64,000 bases of DNA from NCBI GenBank assembly GCA_019801415.1, contig JAHVJD010000005.1:1-64000 (forward strand), read 5' to 3'. The translations under genes and the position numbers were made by a program. The notes under the pieces are model-generated. The model was not told where the DNA came from. It ran no database searches and saw only the letters and a program-made list of their open reading frames with translations. How positions within the stretch are numbered: the first letter of the stretch is position 1; each line of letters opens with the position of its first letter. Positions 9,069 to 18,028 of the stretch are shown in pieces. This DNA is from Nocardioides marinus (GTDB lineage Bacteria > Pseudomonadota > Alphaproteobacteria > Rhodobacterales > Rhodobacteraceae).

Positions 9069-12000
9069 ATGGTACATCACTGGCAACAGGTTCTAAGCGA
9101 TCATTGGGGCATCACTGCTGCTCTGACACCGCTGAACGGTGAGTATGACCAGAATTTTCTGGCGCAAGGGGAGCATGACTATGTCATGAAGATCATGCGG
9201 CCAGACTGCCAGGCTAGTTTCATTGATCTGCAGTGCCGTGCGCTTGAGCACATCAGGACACAAGCCCCCGACGTCCACGTTCCCGCAGTCTGCAGGAGCA
9301 TCCGCGGCGACATGTTCTTGGCCGTAGCGGACGAGGGTGGGGCTGAGCGGCTGGTCTGGGTCATTGAGAGGCTTCCAGGGAAGACTTTTGCCGAGTTCAA
9401 GCCGCAGACCGATGGACTGATGTTTGATGTGGGGCGCGCCGTCGGGCAAATGGGGCTTGCCTTATCCGGTTTCGCCCATCCCGCGCTTGAACGTGACTTC
9501 AAGTGGAACCTAATGCAATCGGATTGGATTCTTGATTGTCTAGACATGGTTGAGGGTCACGATCGGCGCGCGCTCCTCGAATGTATCGTCGCGGAATTCT
9601 CCGCCGTTTTACCGCTTCTGAGAGATTTGCCTAACGTGGCAATCCACAACGATGTCAATGATTACAACATATTGGTCCGCGGCTCGCTGAGTGAGCCACC
9701 GCGCGTTTCCGGCCTGATCGACCTCGGCGACATGTGCGCCGGGCCGCGCATCTGTGACCTGGCGATTACTTGCGCCTACATGGTTCTTGGTCAGGAGAAC
9801 CCCGAAAAGGCGCTGCAATCCGTAGTGGCTGGATATCATAGCATCTGGCCCCTCACCGAGGCAGACGTTGATCTGCTGTGGCCGCTGCTGCGGATGCGGC
9901 TGGCGGTCAGCGTCGTCAACTCGGCGCTAATGGCCAGTGAATATCCAGATGATCCGTATGTTGTGATTTCACAGAAACCCGCTTGGCAATTTCTCGAAAA
10001 TCCCAGCGTCAGCGGCGACCTGATCAAGGCCCGCCTTCGTGCGGCCTGCGGCCTGCCGGTTACCGGTGCAGCCCCGCGCATCCTGTCTTGGCTCGACCAT
10101 CAGCGGGGCCAGTTTGCACCGGTGGTGGGTAAGCCCCTGGACGGAATGGCGATGCGCAGCCTGTCGGTGGAGCGCTCGGTCATCCCGCGCGACCCGTTTG
10201 CAGCCGAAACCGAAGCGATGGCGGACGGCCAAAGCAGCGAGAACATCTGGCTAGGATACTACGGCGAGCCTAGGTTGATCTACACTGGTCCTGCCTTTCA
10301 AACCGGGCCGTGGAAGGCCTCCAACCGCCGCACGGTGCATCTGGGGATAGATGTCTTTTGCGCTGCGGGAACGCAGGTGTTTGCCCCGGTTCCCGCGACG
10401 GTTCACAGCGTAGAGAACCGCTGCGGCCGCCCGGGCCAAGGGGGCGTTGTCGTCCTGCGTCATGAAACGCCAGATGGGGATCCCTTCTTTACCCTCTACG
10501 GGCATCTCGACCCAGAGGTCTGTGGCCGTCTGAAAGCAGGTCAGCAGATCAAAGAGGCTGAGGCCTTTGCCCGGCTGGGCGATGCGGCGCAGTGTGGCGG
10601 TTGGCACCCGCATGTGCATTTCCAGCTAATACTCAGCACCGAGGGCATAGCTGAACACTGGCCCGGCGCCGCTGACCCGGACGAACTGGGCCTTTGGGGA
10701 GCGCTCTCTCCGAACCCGGCCGCGCTTCTTAACCTGCCGGACGCCGACATGGTCTACCAGCCAGCCGACAAAACCAAGCTTTTGGCGGAGCGAGCGCGCT
10801 GCTTTGGCGAAAACCTGAGGCTCAGCTACGCCGATCCTGTGATGCTGCTGCGCGGCTGGCGCCACCACCTGTTCGACGAATGGGGGCGGCCCTATCTGGA
10901 CGCCTACAATAACGTCCCGCACGTCGGCCACGCACACCCGCGCATTCAAGCGGTCGCGGCGGACCAACTGCTGCGCATGAATTCCAACACCCGCTACCTG
11001 CACCCCGCGCAGGTAGCTTTTGCGGAAAAGATCACTTCGAAACTGCCTGAATCGTTGTCAGTGTGTTTCTTCGTCAACTCTGGTTCTGAGGCCAATGAAT
11101 TGGCCCTGCGCTTGGCTCGCGCTGCAAGCGGTGGGCGCGATATGGTCACTCCCGATCACGGCTATCACGGCAATACAACGGGAGCGATTGACCTGTCAGC
11201 CTACAAATTTAACGCCAAAGGCGGCATCGGACAAAGTGATTGGGTGCATTTGGTTGAGGTCGCCGACGATTACCGCGGCCGTCATCGCCGCGAAGATCCG
11301 GACCGGGCCGAAAAATACGCGGCGCAGGTGGACAAGGCCTTGGCCGCGATTGCAGACCGCGGCGGTAAACTGGCTGGTTTCATCGCCGAGACGTTTCCAA
11401 GCGTCGGCGGGCAGATAATCCCGCCCAAGGGCTACCTGGCCAAAGTCTATGCTCGGATTCGCTCCGCGGGCGGCATTTGCATAGCAGATGAGGTGCAAAC
11501 CGGGCTTGGAAGGCTGGGAGACTATTACTTCGGCTTCGAACAGCAGGGCACCGTGCCAGACATTGTTGTGCTGGGCAAGCCGATCGGCAACGGACACCCG
11601 CTGGGTGTTGTGGTTACGACCCGGGAGATCGCCGACGCCTTCGCCCGCGGACCGGAGTTTTTCTCGACCTTCGGTGGGTCAACCCTGTCCTGCCGCATTG
11701 GCAAAGAGGTGCTGGACATCGTCGACGATGAAGGTCTGATGAAGAACGCACAGCATATGGGCACCCAATTACTTGCGGGACTGCGGACCATGGCGGAGCG
11801 GCACCCCCTGATCGGGGATGTGCGAGGTTTCGGACTGTTTATTGGTGTTGATCTGGTAACGGACCGCAACAGCCGCACGCCTGCTACGCAGGCTGCGAAC
11901 TACGTTAAGAACCGGTTGCGAGAGCACCGCGTATTGATCGGGTGTGAAGGACCTGCGGATAACATTCTGAAGATCCGCCCACCGCTCACCGTGGATGACC

Positions 12001-12098
12001 AAGCGGTTGATATGATATTGACCCTTCTGGACCGAGTACTCGACGAAGCAGAAAACCTCTGCGGAAAGACAGGTTCCCCCCACGCCAATATTTCCTAG
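9069..12098 (+). CDS. Three-part protein: APH-type kinase, M23 peptidase domain, class III aminotransferase
   Basis: A 1009-residue fusion. Residues about 25-290 form an aminoglycoside-phosphotransferase/hydroxylysine-kinase-type kinase with catalytic loop HNDVNDYN (near 192) and metal motif IDLGD (near 217). Residues about 405-525 are an M23 (lysostaphin-type) domain with both zinc motifs intact, HLGID and HVH. Residues about 580-1000 are a class III PLP aminotransferase with IADEVQTGLGR and the PLP lysine in VLGKPIGNGHPLG (near 836). In animals, hydroxylysine kinase and the ammoniophospholyases (AGXT2L1/L2) are the separate relatives of the two outer domains. That suggests phosphorylation of an amino alcohol followed by elimination of phosphate and ammonia. 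I chose the ATG at 9069, preceded by AGGAG, over an upstream TTG. Confidence 0.88.
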   Translation: MVHHWQQVLSDHWGITAALTPLNGEYDQNFLAQGEHDYVMKIMRPDCQASFIDLQCRALEHIRTQAPDVHVPAVCRSIRGDMFLAVADEGGAERLVWVIERLPGKTFAEFKPQTDGLMFDVGRAVGQMGLALSGFAHPALERDFKWNLMQSDWILDCLDMVEGHDRRALLECIVAEFSAVLPLLRDLPNVAIHNDVNDYNILVRGSLSEPPRVSGLIDLGDMCAGPRICDLAITCAYMVLGQENPEKALQSVVAGYHSIWPLTEADVDLLWPLLRMRLAVSVVNSALMASEYPDDPYVVISQKPAWQFLENPSVSGDLIKARLRAACGLPVTGAAPRILSWLDHQRGQFAPVVGKPLDGMAMRSLSVERSVIPRDPFAAETEAMADGQSSENIWLGYYGEPRLIYTGPAFQTGPWKASNRRTVHLGIDVFCAAGTQVFAPVPATVHSVENRCGRPGQGGVVVLRHETPDGDPFFTLYGHLDPEVCGRLKAGQQIKEAEAFARLGDAAQCGGWHPHVHFQLILSTEGIAEHWPGAADPDELGLWGALSPNPAALLNLPDADMVYQPADKTKLLAERARCFGENLRLSYADPVMLLRGWRHHLFDEWGRPYLDAYNNVPHVGHAHPRIQAVAADQLLRMNSNTRYLHPAQVAFAEKITSKLPESLSVCFFVNSGSEANELALRLARAASGGRDMVTPDHGYHGNTTGAIDLSAYKFNAKGGIGQSDWVHLVEVADDYRGRHRREDPDRAEKYAAQVDKALAAIADRGGKLAGFIAETFPSVGGQIIPPKGYLAKVYARIRSAGGICIADEVQTGLGRLGDYYFGFEQQGTVPDIVVLGKPIGNGHPLGVVVTTREIADAFARGPEFFSTFGGSTLSCRIGKEVLDIVDDEGLMKNAQHMGTQLLAGLRTMAERHPLIGDVRGFGLFIGVDLVTDRNSRTPATQAANYVKNRLREHRVLIGCEGPADNILKIRPPLTVDDQAVDMILTLLDRVLDEAENLCGKTGSPHANIS

Positions 12099-12644
12099 AT
12101 GAACCGTGAAACCTACCGCTTTGCAAAAAGCCGGACCAAACAGCTCAAAGACACTTTTTGAAAGGGAACTCCCATAGGTCCTAACAGACCAAGCCTCCTC
12201 GGAATACGTCGGCTATTTAATATTTAATGAGCGCGCATCCCAACACGCCAGTTGAACCTGCACTGGCAGGTTTTTACACAAACCTTTGGCCAGAAAACGA
12301 ACCACCGTTCACACACCACCTTTCGTCGCCGCCATGTGACTTTCGCGGATGATGTCTGTCCATGTAGAGAACTGGGAAAATCGAGCGCAAACCCGCCATG
12401 TGGCGATACGGCAAAAGCAGCGTTGCATAGATGGGCATGGGGTTGATCGCCAAATGACGGCAGCCAGCCCCGAAGCAGAAATGGTGCTCGACCTGGTCCG
12501 GCGCCCCATCTCCCAGCAGGTAGGGCGGAGAGCGGTCTTTCGCTGCGGACGGCGTCAACGACCGCTTTGCATGCTTAGGCAACATGCTTTACATAGCCAC
12601 TATAGCTTCCGGCTGCGGTGCTGAATTAGAGCTACGGAGTCTTT
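12099..12644. other. Gene-poor stretch before the Hsp70-like unit
   Basis: The first part is AT-rich (around 12215-12235, TTTAATATTTAATG) and holds no gene. Minus-strand frames between 12274 and 12585 contain a peptide with QVEHHFCFGAG but no start, ribosome site or confident family match, so it may be an eroded gene end. The last 60 bases must carry the promoter and leader of the downstream two-gene unit; GGAG at 12636-12639 serves its GTG start. Confidence 0.35.
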
Positions 12645-14078
12645 GTGAACACATCATCATCGGAAACAACATCCTCGGATCTACCCAATGCGCTGGCCGA
12701 ACTGCGCGCCTTGATCCAGAGTCGCAAGCTCACGAAGGAGCAGTTCGAAACATCGGAATTCAAAGCTCTTTGGAAAAGCGTCGGATCCTATCTTCACGAC
12801 GATAACCCCTCTGTAGTTTGGACAACATTCGCAATGCTTGGACGCATGGCTGCAATATCAAAACCAGCCGAGCGTCTCGTAGAGCCGTTGCTGGGCGAGA
12901 GGCTAGACGCAGCTCTCCCTGAATTTGTTCGCCTGCCGGATGGTGAGGATCGTTATTACCTTGCAAGAAGCCTTCAGGGCGGCAAGCGAAGCGAAATCAT
13001 CGCCATTTCTTATCGGGAACTTGCCGAGGAAGAAACGGCCGAGACGGCGCGCCGCGTTTGGGCCAGTATCGCCGGTTCTGGAGGCGCCTCTTTGACAGCG
13101 TTCTTGCAGCGTTTGAACAACGAGATTGAGACAGTCGCTCGAGAGAACGATCTGAGACCGGATGCTCTCTGTCGGCGAATACGCCGCATCGTTGCTTCGA
13201 TCGACGACTTCGTTGCAACGGTCGACGTCGACGCGGGGGATGAACTCGGCAAGCAGCTAAAAGTTCTTTTCGTTGGCCATTTGCCGAAGTCAGGCCCCGA
13301 CGATCGCATTCTGCGAGAGGAGGCATGCCAAGATTTTCTTTCTGCCATCCAGAAGATCGTGAGGCTTAACTTCAGCGCACGCACGGACCCAGAAAGCTAC
13401 AAGATCATCGACGCAATGCGTGGATGGTGGCGACCCGCGTCTCCGTCTCAGGACTTTGAGGGCGCAGTGCGAAGTATTGCGCGCCTTGGAGTCGAGACGC
13501 TTCTCATGTTTGCGAAGCAAGGTGTGATGAACAAGCCTCTTAGGGACGCACTGGTCACTTCGGTCAGCGCGCGATCGATCAACAACATGGCCAAAGAGTT
13601 TGCCGCGCGTACGCCGAGCCTCGACCAGTCCATCGCATATTGGTTCGTGAACGGCGAAGAGCCGAAGGAGGAACGCTCGGTTCGCGGCGTTGAGGCGCTT
13701 TCGGAAGCAAAACTGGACGAGTATGTCGGCCGACTTTTGATCGCGCTGGATCTCCCTGAGCTTCAGGCAACCGCGGTTGAGCAGGCTCTGAACGATGTGA
13801 AGGACATCATGGCTGCAGAGGGTGACCTCTTGGAGGGGGCGCTGAAGCGAGGTGCGCTTGCGACTCAATGGGCGCGTGCAGTCGCCCGTACGCGCCGCAT
13901 CGCCCTCAGTCCTCAACGCTCAGAGCTGGTGAGATATGATCCAGCCGCACACGTTGGAGAGGACGATCTAAGAATTGGGAGTGAGGTTCGCGTCCTGACA
14001 CCGGGTGTCGTCAAAGAAGGTCGAGGCGGTGTCAGTGTGATATTGATTAAGGCAGAGGTTGAGAACAGCAATGGATAA
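12645..14078 (+). CDS. Unrecognised helical protein paired with an Hsp70-like ATPase
   Basis: A 477-residue protein I do not recognise. The GTG start at 12645 follows GGAG by 5 bases. It appears almost entirely alpha-helical and soluble: no signal peptide, no membrane segment, many charged heptad-like stretches (for example TAFLQRLNNEIETVARENDL). Only the last 30 residues look like beta strands (IGSEVRVLTPGVVKEGRGG). That ending weakly recalls the beta-domain end of GrpE, the Hsp70 nucleotide-exchange factor, but the similarity is too short to assert. Its stop overlaps the ATG of the Hsp70-like gene by 8 bases, implying coupled translation and a physical partnership. Codon use is less GC-extreme than the flanking catabolic genes, consistent with acquisition by transfer. 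Confidence 0.75.
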   Translation: MNTSSSETTSSDLPNALAELRALIQSRKLTKEQFETSEFKALWKSVGSYLHDDNPSVVWTTFAMLGRMAAISKPAERLVEPLLGERLDAALPEFVRLPDGEDRYYLARSLQGGKRSEIIAISYRELAEEETAETARRVWASIAGSGGASLTAFLQRLNNEIETVARENDLRPDALCRRIRRIVASIDDFVATVDVDAGDELGKQLKVLFVGHLPKSGPDDRILREEACQDFLSAIQKIVRLNFSARTDPESYKIIDAMRGWWRPASPSQDFEGAVRSIARLGVETLLMFAKQGVMNKPLRDALVTSVSARSINNMAKEFAARTPSLDQSIAYWFVNGEEPKEERSVRGVEALSEAKLDEYVGRLLIALDLPELQATAVEQALNDVKDIMAAEGDLLEGALKRGALATQWARAVARTRRIALSPQRSELVRYDPAAHVGEDDLRIGSEVRVLTPGVVKEGRGGVSVILIKAEVENSNG

Positions 14079-15675
14079 AGCAACTGCGAGAATTGTACTT
14101 AAGAGCCTTCTCGAACGGTTCGACAAGTCCTCCGACGTTTTTCTCACATCCGTCGAAGCAGAGTCCTTGCGCGCTATCCTCGATCTGGAGCCAGCCGCTG
14201 TCGTCGATGCTCCAGCGGTACCAACAGTTGAACCGGCTTTCGAAATTCCCGTTATCACATGTCCAACACCGGAAGATATCGATGAGGATCACCTCATGTG
14301 TCTGGACTTCGGAACGTCATTTTCTAAGGCATTCGCGTGTTCAGTCGACGACACTGACGACGTGCCTGAGCTATTTCCATTGGCTTTTGGAACGAACGCC
14401 TTTGGCGATCCGGAACTCTTGCTTCCATCGGAGCTCTTCGTTGACGGTGGCGAGCTTTACTTGGGGGGTGCAGCGAGGGCCCACTTTAACGCCGTAGAGG
14501 CGACACAAGATCGGCTGATCGACAGTCCAAAGCAGTTCATTACGCTCACCAAAGACGTGACGGATCTACACAGGCGCAAGCTAGAGGAGGCCCAGGATCC
14601 TTCGGGCACCCTGACGCAACGCGACGCGCTGGTGTTGTATCTTGCGCACTTGAACCTTCGCGCTGAGCAGGCGCTGCGCGGGCAGGGCCTTAGCGTTGAC
14701 CTGAAACGCAGATATGCACACCCCGCTTGGACGCCGGATCATTTCAAGGACAATAGTGAGGCAATGCGTCGGATCATCGCCGAGGCGATCGCAATTGGAA
14801 GATGCCGTGGCGACGACCTTTCCAGCAATCTTTCGCTAGAGAAGGCGTGCAAGATTGTCCAATTGGCACGCAAGGCCAAGGATGACGAACTGCCATTTGG
14901 GTTGATTGCCGACCCCGTCCTCGAGGCCACAGCCGCGGGCGCTGGTGCTCTCATAGGCACTCCCGCGCAACGTAGGGTGCCGTACGTAATTCTGGATATC
15001 GGCGCCGGCACGACGGATGTCGCCGGATGCATTTGCGTGAACAACCCCAGCAAAGATCGCGTCACGGTGGCCGAAGTTACGCCAGCGGCGCGTGCGATAA
15101 ATCAAGCTGGTAACATCATAGATAACGCCCTGCTAAAGAAGATCATGGACAAAAGCGGCCTCGCCGATGGCACAGCTGAGTATAGGCGCGTTCAAGCTTC
15201 TCTGAAGCGCACCATCCGCGGGGACAAAGAAGTGCTCTTTATGGATGGCGCTCTCAGTGTTGGCTTGGTGACGGGGGACGTAGTCGACATCGAACTGGAC
15301 GACTTTCTTGAACATCCGATCATCAAAGGGCTTTTCAAGAAGATCACGGACCTTGCAATTGATGCGGCGTTCTGTGTTGCTGGCGACCAAAATACCGTGA
15401 ACGTGACAGCCACGGGCGGGGGAGCTGGCCTTCCAGTTGTCAAGGCGCTGGACGGGGTTTCGATTGAACGGGACGGAAGGCGGGTTCAACTGTCATTGGC
15501 CGAACCCATGCCGTATGAGTTGAGGGAAACCTATCCGCAACTGGTCGATCCGTATCCTCAGGTTGCTGTCGCCGTTGGTGGTGCCTTGCCTAACCTGCCT
15601 GCGCAGGTGAAAAGCATCAAGGAAGGCATCTCGGTTCCCGGAAAACGATATCTCGCCCCAATGTATAAGTCCTGA
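14071..15675 (+). CDS. Hsp70/actin-fold ATPase without a substrate-binding domain
   Basis: A 534-residue protein with the Hsp70/actin ATPase fold. Phosphate-1 motif CLDFGTSFSKAFA is at about 77-89, phosphate-2 motif VILDIGAGTTDVAG near 307-320 and the adenosine motif ATGGGAGLPVV near 447-457. A roughly 75-residue helical, proline-rich extension precedes the ATPase core. The protein ends about 80 residues after the adenosine motif, so the beta-sandwich and lid of DnaK are absent; it cannot be an ordinary chaperone. It could be a remodelling or switch ATPase working with the overlapping upstream gene. I chose the ATG at 14071, inside the upstream gene, over a TTG at 14059. No dnaJ or grpE accompanies it. 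Confidence 0.85.
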   Translation: MDKATARIVLKSLLERFDKSSDVFLTSVEAESLRAILDLEPAAVVDAPAVPTVEPAFEIPVITCPTPEDIDEDHLMCLDFGTSFSKAFACSVDDTDDVPELFPLAFGTNAFGDPELLLPSELFVDGGELYLGGAARAHFNAVEATQDRLIDSPKQFITLTKDVTDLHRRKLEEAQDPSGTLTQRDALVLYLAHLNLRAEQALRGQGLSVDLKRRYAHPAWTPDHFKDNSEAMRRIIAEAIAIGRCRGDDLSSNLSLEKACKIVQLARKAKDDELPFGLIADPVLEATAAGAGALIGTPAQRRVPYVILDIGAGTTDVAGCICVNNPSKDRVTVAEVTPAARAINQAGNIIDNALLKKIMDKSGLADGTAEYRRVQASLKRTIRGDKEVLFMDGALSVGLVTGDVVDIELDDFLEHPIIKGLFKKITDLAIDAAFCVAGDQNTVNVTATGGGAGLPVVKALDGVSIERDGRRVQLSLAEPMPYELRETYPQLVDPYPQVAVAVGGALPNLPAQVKSIKEGISVPGKRYLAPMYKS

Positions 15676-15870
15676 GGCTGGCATTACATACAAAACACGG
15701 GTCACTTCTGTTTTTTTTGCCCCTCTTTTCCGGGCGTTTAGTTCTAGGTGGCTCGTTGTACTAATTTGCGACAAAAGTGATGAATAGCTGCAAAGGGCCA
15801 AGAACGGTCATGCCCCGCGCCAAGCTCGAATGGTAGCTAAGGGCCGGTCCAGTTCAGAAGGGCGACCACA

Positions 15871-15970
15871 GTTCGCAACTTTGCAGCGGCAGCTTCCTGC
15901 GCTTCGCCGACATCGGTGCCAAGCGCGGCATCGCCTTCCCCAACTGGGCAACTCGAAGGTCCGCTCTAGG
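15871..15970 (+). repeat. Dispersed repeat, copy A
   Basis: This stretch, with words such as GCGCGGCATCGCCTTCCCCA and CTCGAAGGTCCGCTCT, matches 42474-42560 in the same orientation with many substitutions. Neither copy has a credible open frame, so this is an intergenic repeat family or two eroded copies of one element. Together with the T-run near 15709-15716 it fills the 306-base gap between the Hsp70-like gene and the convergent hydrolase gene. Confidence 0.45.
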
Positions 15971-15981
15971 AAAATTACAGC

Positions 15982-16854
15982 TTAAGCGGCGCTTTCGTTG
16001 CTCCAGGTACGAATGTCGCGACTTGGCTGAGCCTGATCGTAAAGACCGTGTATCTGGTGTTCAGGTCTTGCAAGCGCATCGCAAATGTCGAAATGGTGTT
16101 TGTCCGGCTCTTCCCAGATTGCCACCTCCGCTCCAAGCCCGGCCCACATTGACGCCAAAAGCCGATTCTGGCGTAAAAACTCGGCCCGCTCACTAGCACC
16201 GACCCAACAGCACATCCGCAGGCCTTCGGGGGGATGCAGCAGCGCCGGGCTTTCGCGCATGGCTTCTTCGACATCCAGGCGCAGGCTTTCGTTCATTTTC
16301 AAACGCAAGAATGGCCGTAGATCGCTTAGGCCGGATATCGGGATCACCATCGACAACCGACTTCGCGCTTGCTCCGACAAGGTGGAGCCCAGGGCGCAGA
16401 CCCGGGCCACCAGATGCCCGCCTGCGGAATGCCCAGCCATTACGATGGGGCCCTCCACCTGCGCAGCCGCCGTGTCCACTGCCTGTGCGATTTCGCGGCC
16501 AATGTCGGTGATGCGAACCTCCGGGCAAAGAGTGTAGCCCGGCATTGCAACCGCATAGCCATGCGCCAGAGGCCCTGCCGCCAGATGGGACCAATAGCTG
16601 CGGTCCAAGGTGTGCCAATAGCCGCCGTGAACAAAGACAAACAGTCCGCGCGGCTTACCTTCAGGCAAGAACAGGTCAAAGCGTTGCCGCTGACCGCTCC
16701 CATAGGGCTGATCAAGGACCGCGCGCCCCAATTCCGTCATGTCCTGCCGGAACTTTGCTGCGGGCGCGACCCAGGCGTCCGGCCAGCGGTCGCTGCGGTG
16801 GATATGTGAAGCATTGGAATAGGCACGATCCCAATCGTCGATTTTGTAAAACAT
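15982..16854 (-). CDS. Alpha/beta hydrolase, kynurenine-formamidase-like
   Basis: A 290-residue alpha/beta hydrolase. FVFVHGGYWH is the HGGxW oxyanion motif typical of arylformamidase (kynurenine formamidase) relatives, and the nucleophile elbow is GHSAGGH. The late DKHHFD segment supplies the catalytic histidine. The family hydrolyses N-formyl or ester bonds. I start at 16854 (MFYKIDDWDR), because the open frame further upstream has no family sequence. It is last in a minus-strand operon with a TRAP importer 82 bases upstream. There are no other tryptophan-pathway genes here, so the true substrate may be another ester or amide. Confidence 0.82.
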   Translation of the reverse strand: MFYKIDDWDRAYSNASHIHRSDRWPDAWVAPAAKFRQDMTELGRAVLDQPYGSGQRQRFDLFLPEGKPRGLFVFVHGGYWHTLDRSYWSHLAAGPLAHGYAVAMPGYTLCPEVRITDIGREIAQAVDTAAAQVEGPIVMAGHSAGGHLVARVCALGSTLSEQARSRLSMVIPISGLSDLRPFLRLKMNESLRLDVEEAMRESPALLHPPEGLRMCCWVGASERAEFLRQNRLLASMWAGLGAEVAIWEEPDKHHFDICDALARPEHQIHGLYDQAQPSRDIRTWSNESAA

Positions 16855-16936
16855 GAACAGTTCCGTTTTTGCGCCGCCCCTGCGTGGGGTGAAGCAGGAC
16901 CCAATGGCCCTGCCCTGGTGTTTTTCCGATCCGGTT

Positions 16937-17977
16937 TCAGTTCCGGTCCACGCCCAGTTCTTCGGCAACCTCATCCAGTTGCTCCTGATAAAAGGCAACC
17001 GCTGCGTCCGCATCCACGCCTTTTGCTTTTGCGTCTTCGGTCCACTGGTCCCAGATCGGCGCAAGCCGCTCCTTCATCTCGTCCAGATCGGCGCCGGTCA
17101 GTTCGATCCGCGTCAGCCCGCCAGCCATCAGCTCATCAATGGCTTTCGCGTTATGCGCCTGCCAGACAGTGGCAAATTTGCTCACCATCTCCTCACCCGA
17201 CAGCGCGTTGATCGCCTCTTGATCCTCGGGGCTGATGCGGTTCCAAGCAGCATCGCCGACAACGATGAACTGGCTGGAGGCGGCAAAGCCGCCCGGTACG
17301 GTCTTCACAACCGGCATGTGCTCAGACATGTTGAAGTCAAGCACGGTGCCATAGGTCTGGAACATCCCGTCGATGATCCCGCGGGAAATCTGGTCATAGG
17401 CCTCGGTCAGCGGCGAGGAGATCGACACCAGCCCCAGCTTTGTTGCGATCTGTTCGACAATGGCACCCGGAACACGAATGCGCAGGCCATCCAGATCGTC
17501 GACGCCTTCCACGCCAGCGCGTGTGAACAGCTGATAAGAGCCCGGAACCCAAAGGCCCAGCAGATGCGTGCCTTCGTGTTCATTCGCCTCCATGAAGTAC
17601 TTCTGATAGGTGCGCCAGTTCGCGATCGAATTGACCTGCGCGTTCTCGGCCGTAAAGGGCAGTTCGACCATTTCTGTCAGTTTGAACCGCTCCGGCGTAT
17701 AGCCGTGGACGCCAAAGGCAATGTCGGCGACACCGTTGCGCACCATGTCAAAATGCGCGCCCGGCGCCCCAAGGGCAGGCAGGATCTGCACGGACACCCG
17801 GCCTTCAGTCGCGGCTTTGACCTCTGCGGCCCAGGGCTCGATCATATCAGTCAGAATTGGGTGGGTCGGCGGCAGCCAGTTGGAAAAGCGCAGAACCACG
17901 TCCTCTGCCAATGCAGATGTGGCGCTGGCCAAAAGGGTCAGGCTTGAAACTGCGGCAATGAAATTGCGTCTGATCAT
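16937..17977 (-). CDS. TRAP transporter binding protein (DctP family)
   Basis: A 346-residue periplasmic binding protein with signal peptide MIRRNFIAAVSSLTLLASAT ending near ALA-ED. The DctP pattern is clear: LRFSNWLPPTHPI near the mature start, FQTYGTVLDFNMSEH and FVVGDAAWNRISPEDQEAI in the C-terminal half. It delivers an organic acid or related solute to the DctQM membrane pair upstream. The gene lies 51 bases after dctM. The coupled hydrolase and aldo/keto reductase suggest the ligand is processed by hydrolysis and reduction. Confidence 0.9.
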   Translation of the reverse strand: MIRRNFIAAVSSLTLLASATSALAEDVVLRFSNWLPPTHPILTDMIEPWAAEVKAATEGRVSVQILPALGAPGAHFDMVRNGVADIAFGVHGYTPERFKLTEMVELPFTAENAQVNSIANWRTYQKYFMEANEHEGTHLLGLWVPGSYQLFTRAGVEGVDDLDGLRIRVPGAIVEQIATKLGLVSISSPLTEAYDQISRGIIDGMFQTYGTVLDFNMSEHMPVVKTVPGGFAASSQFIVVGDAAWNRISPEDQEAINALSGEEMVSKFATVWQAHNAKAIDELMAGGLTRIELTGADLDEMKERLAPIWDQWTEDAKAKGVDADAAVAFYQEQLDEVAEELGVDRN

Positions 17978-18028
17978 AGTCTAGTCTCCGTGTTGGTTTT
18001 GTTATGTTTTTTCTATTCTTTAGGGGTC

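Noticed and set aside
14071-15675. Calling the Hsp70-like gene dnaK
   Set aside because: The substrate-binding domain is missing, the N-terminal extension is foreign to DnaK, and neither dnaJ nor grpE is adjacent.
15982-16854. Calling the hydrolase kynB
   Set aside because: Only the HGGxW family motif supports it; there is no kynurenine-pathway context.
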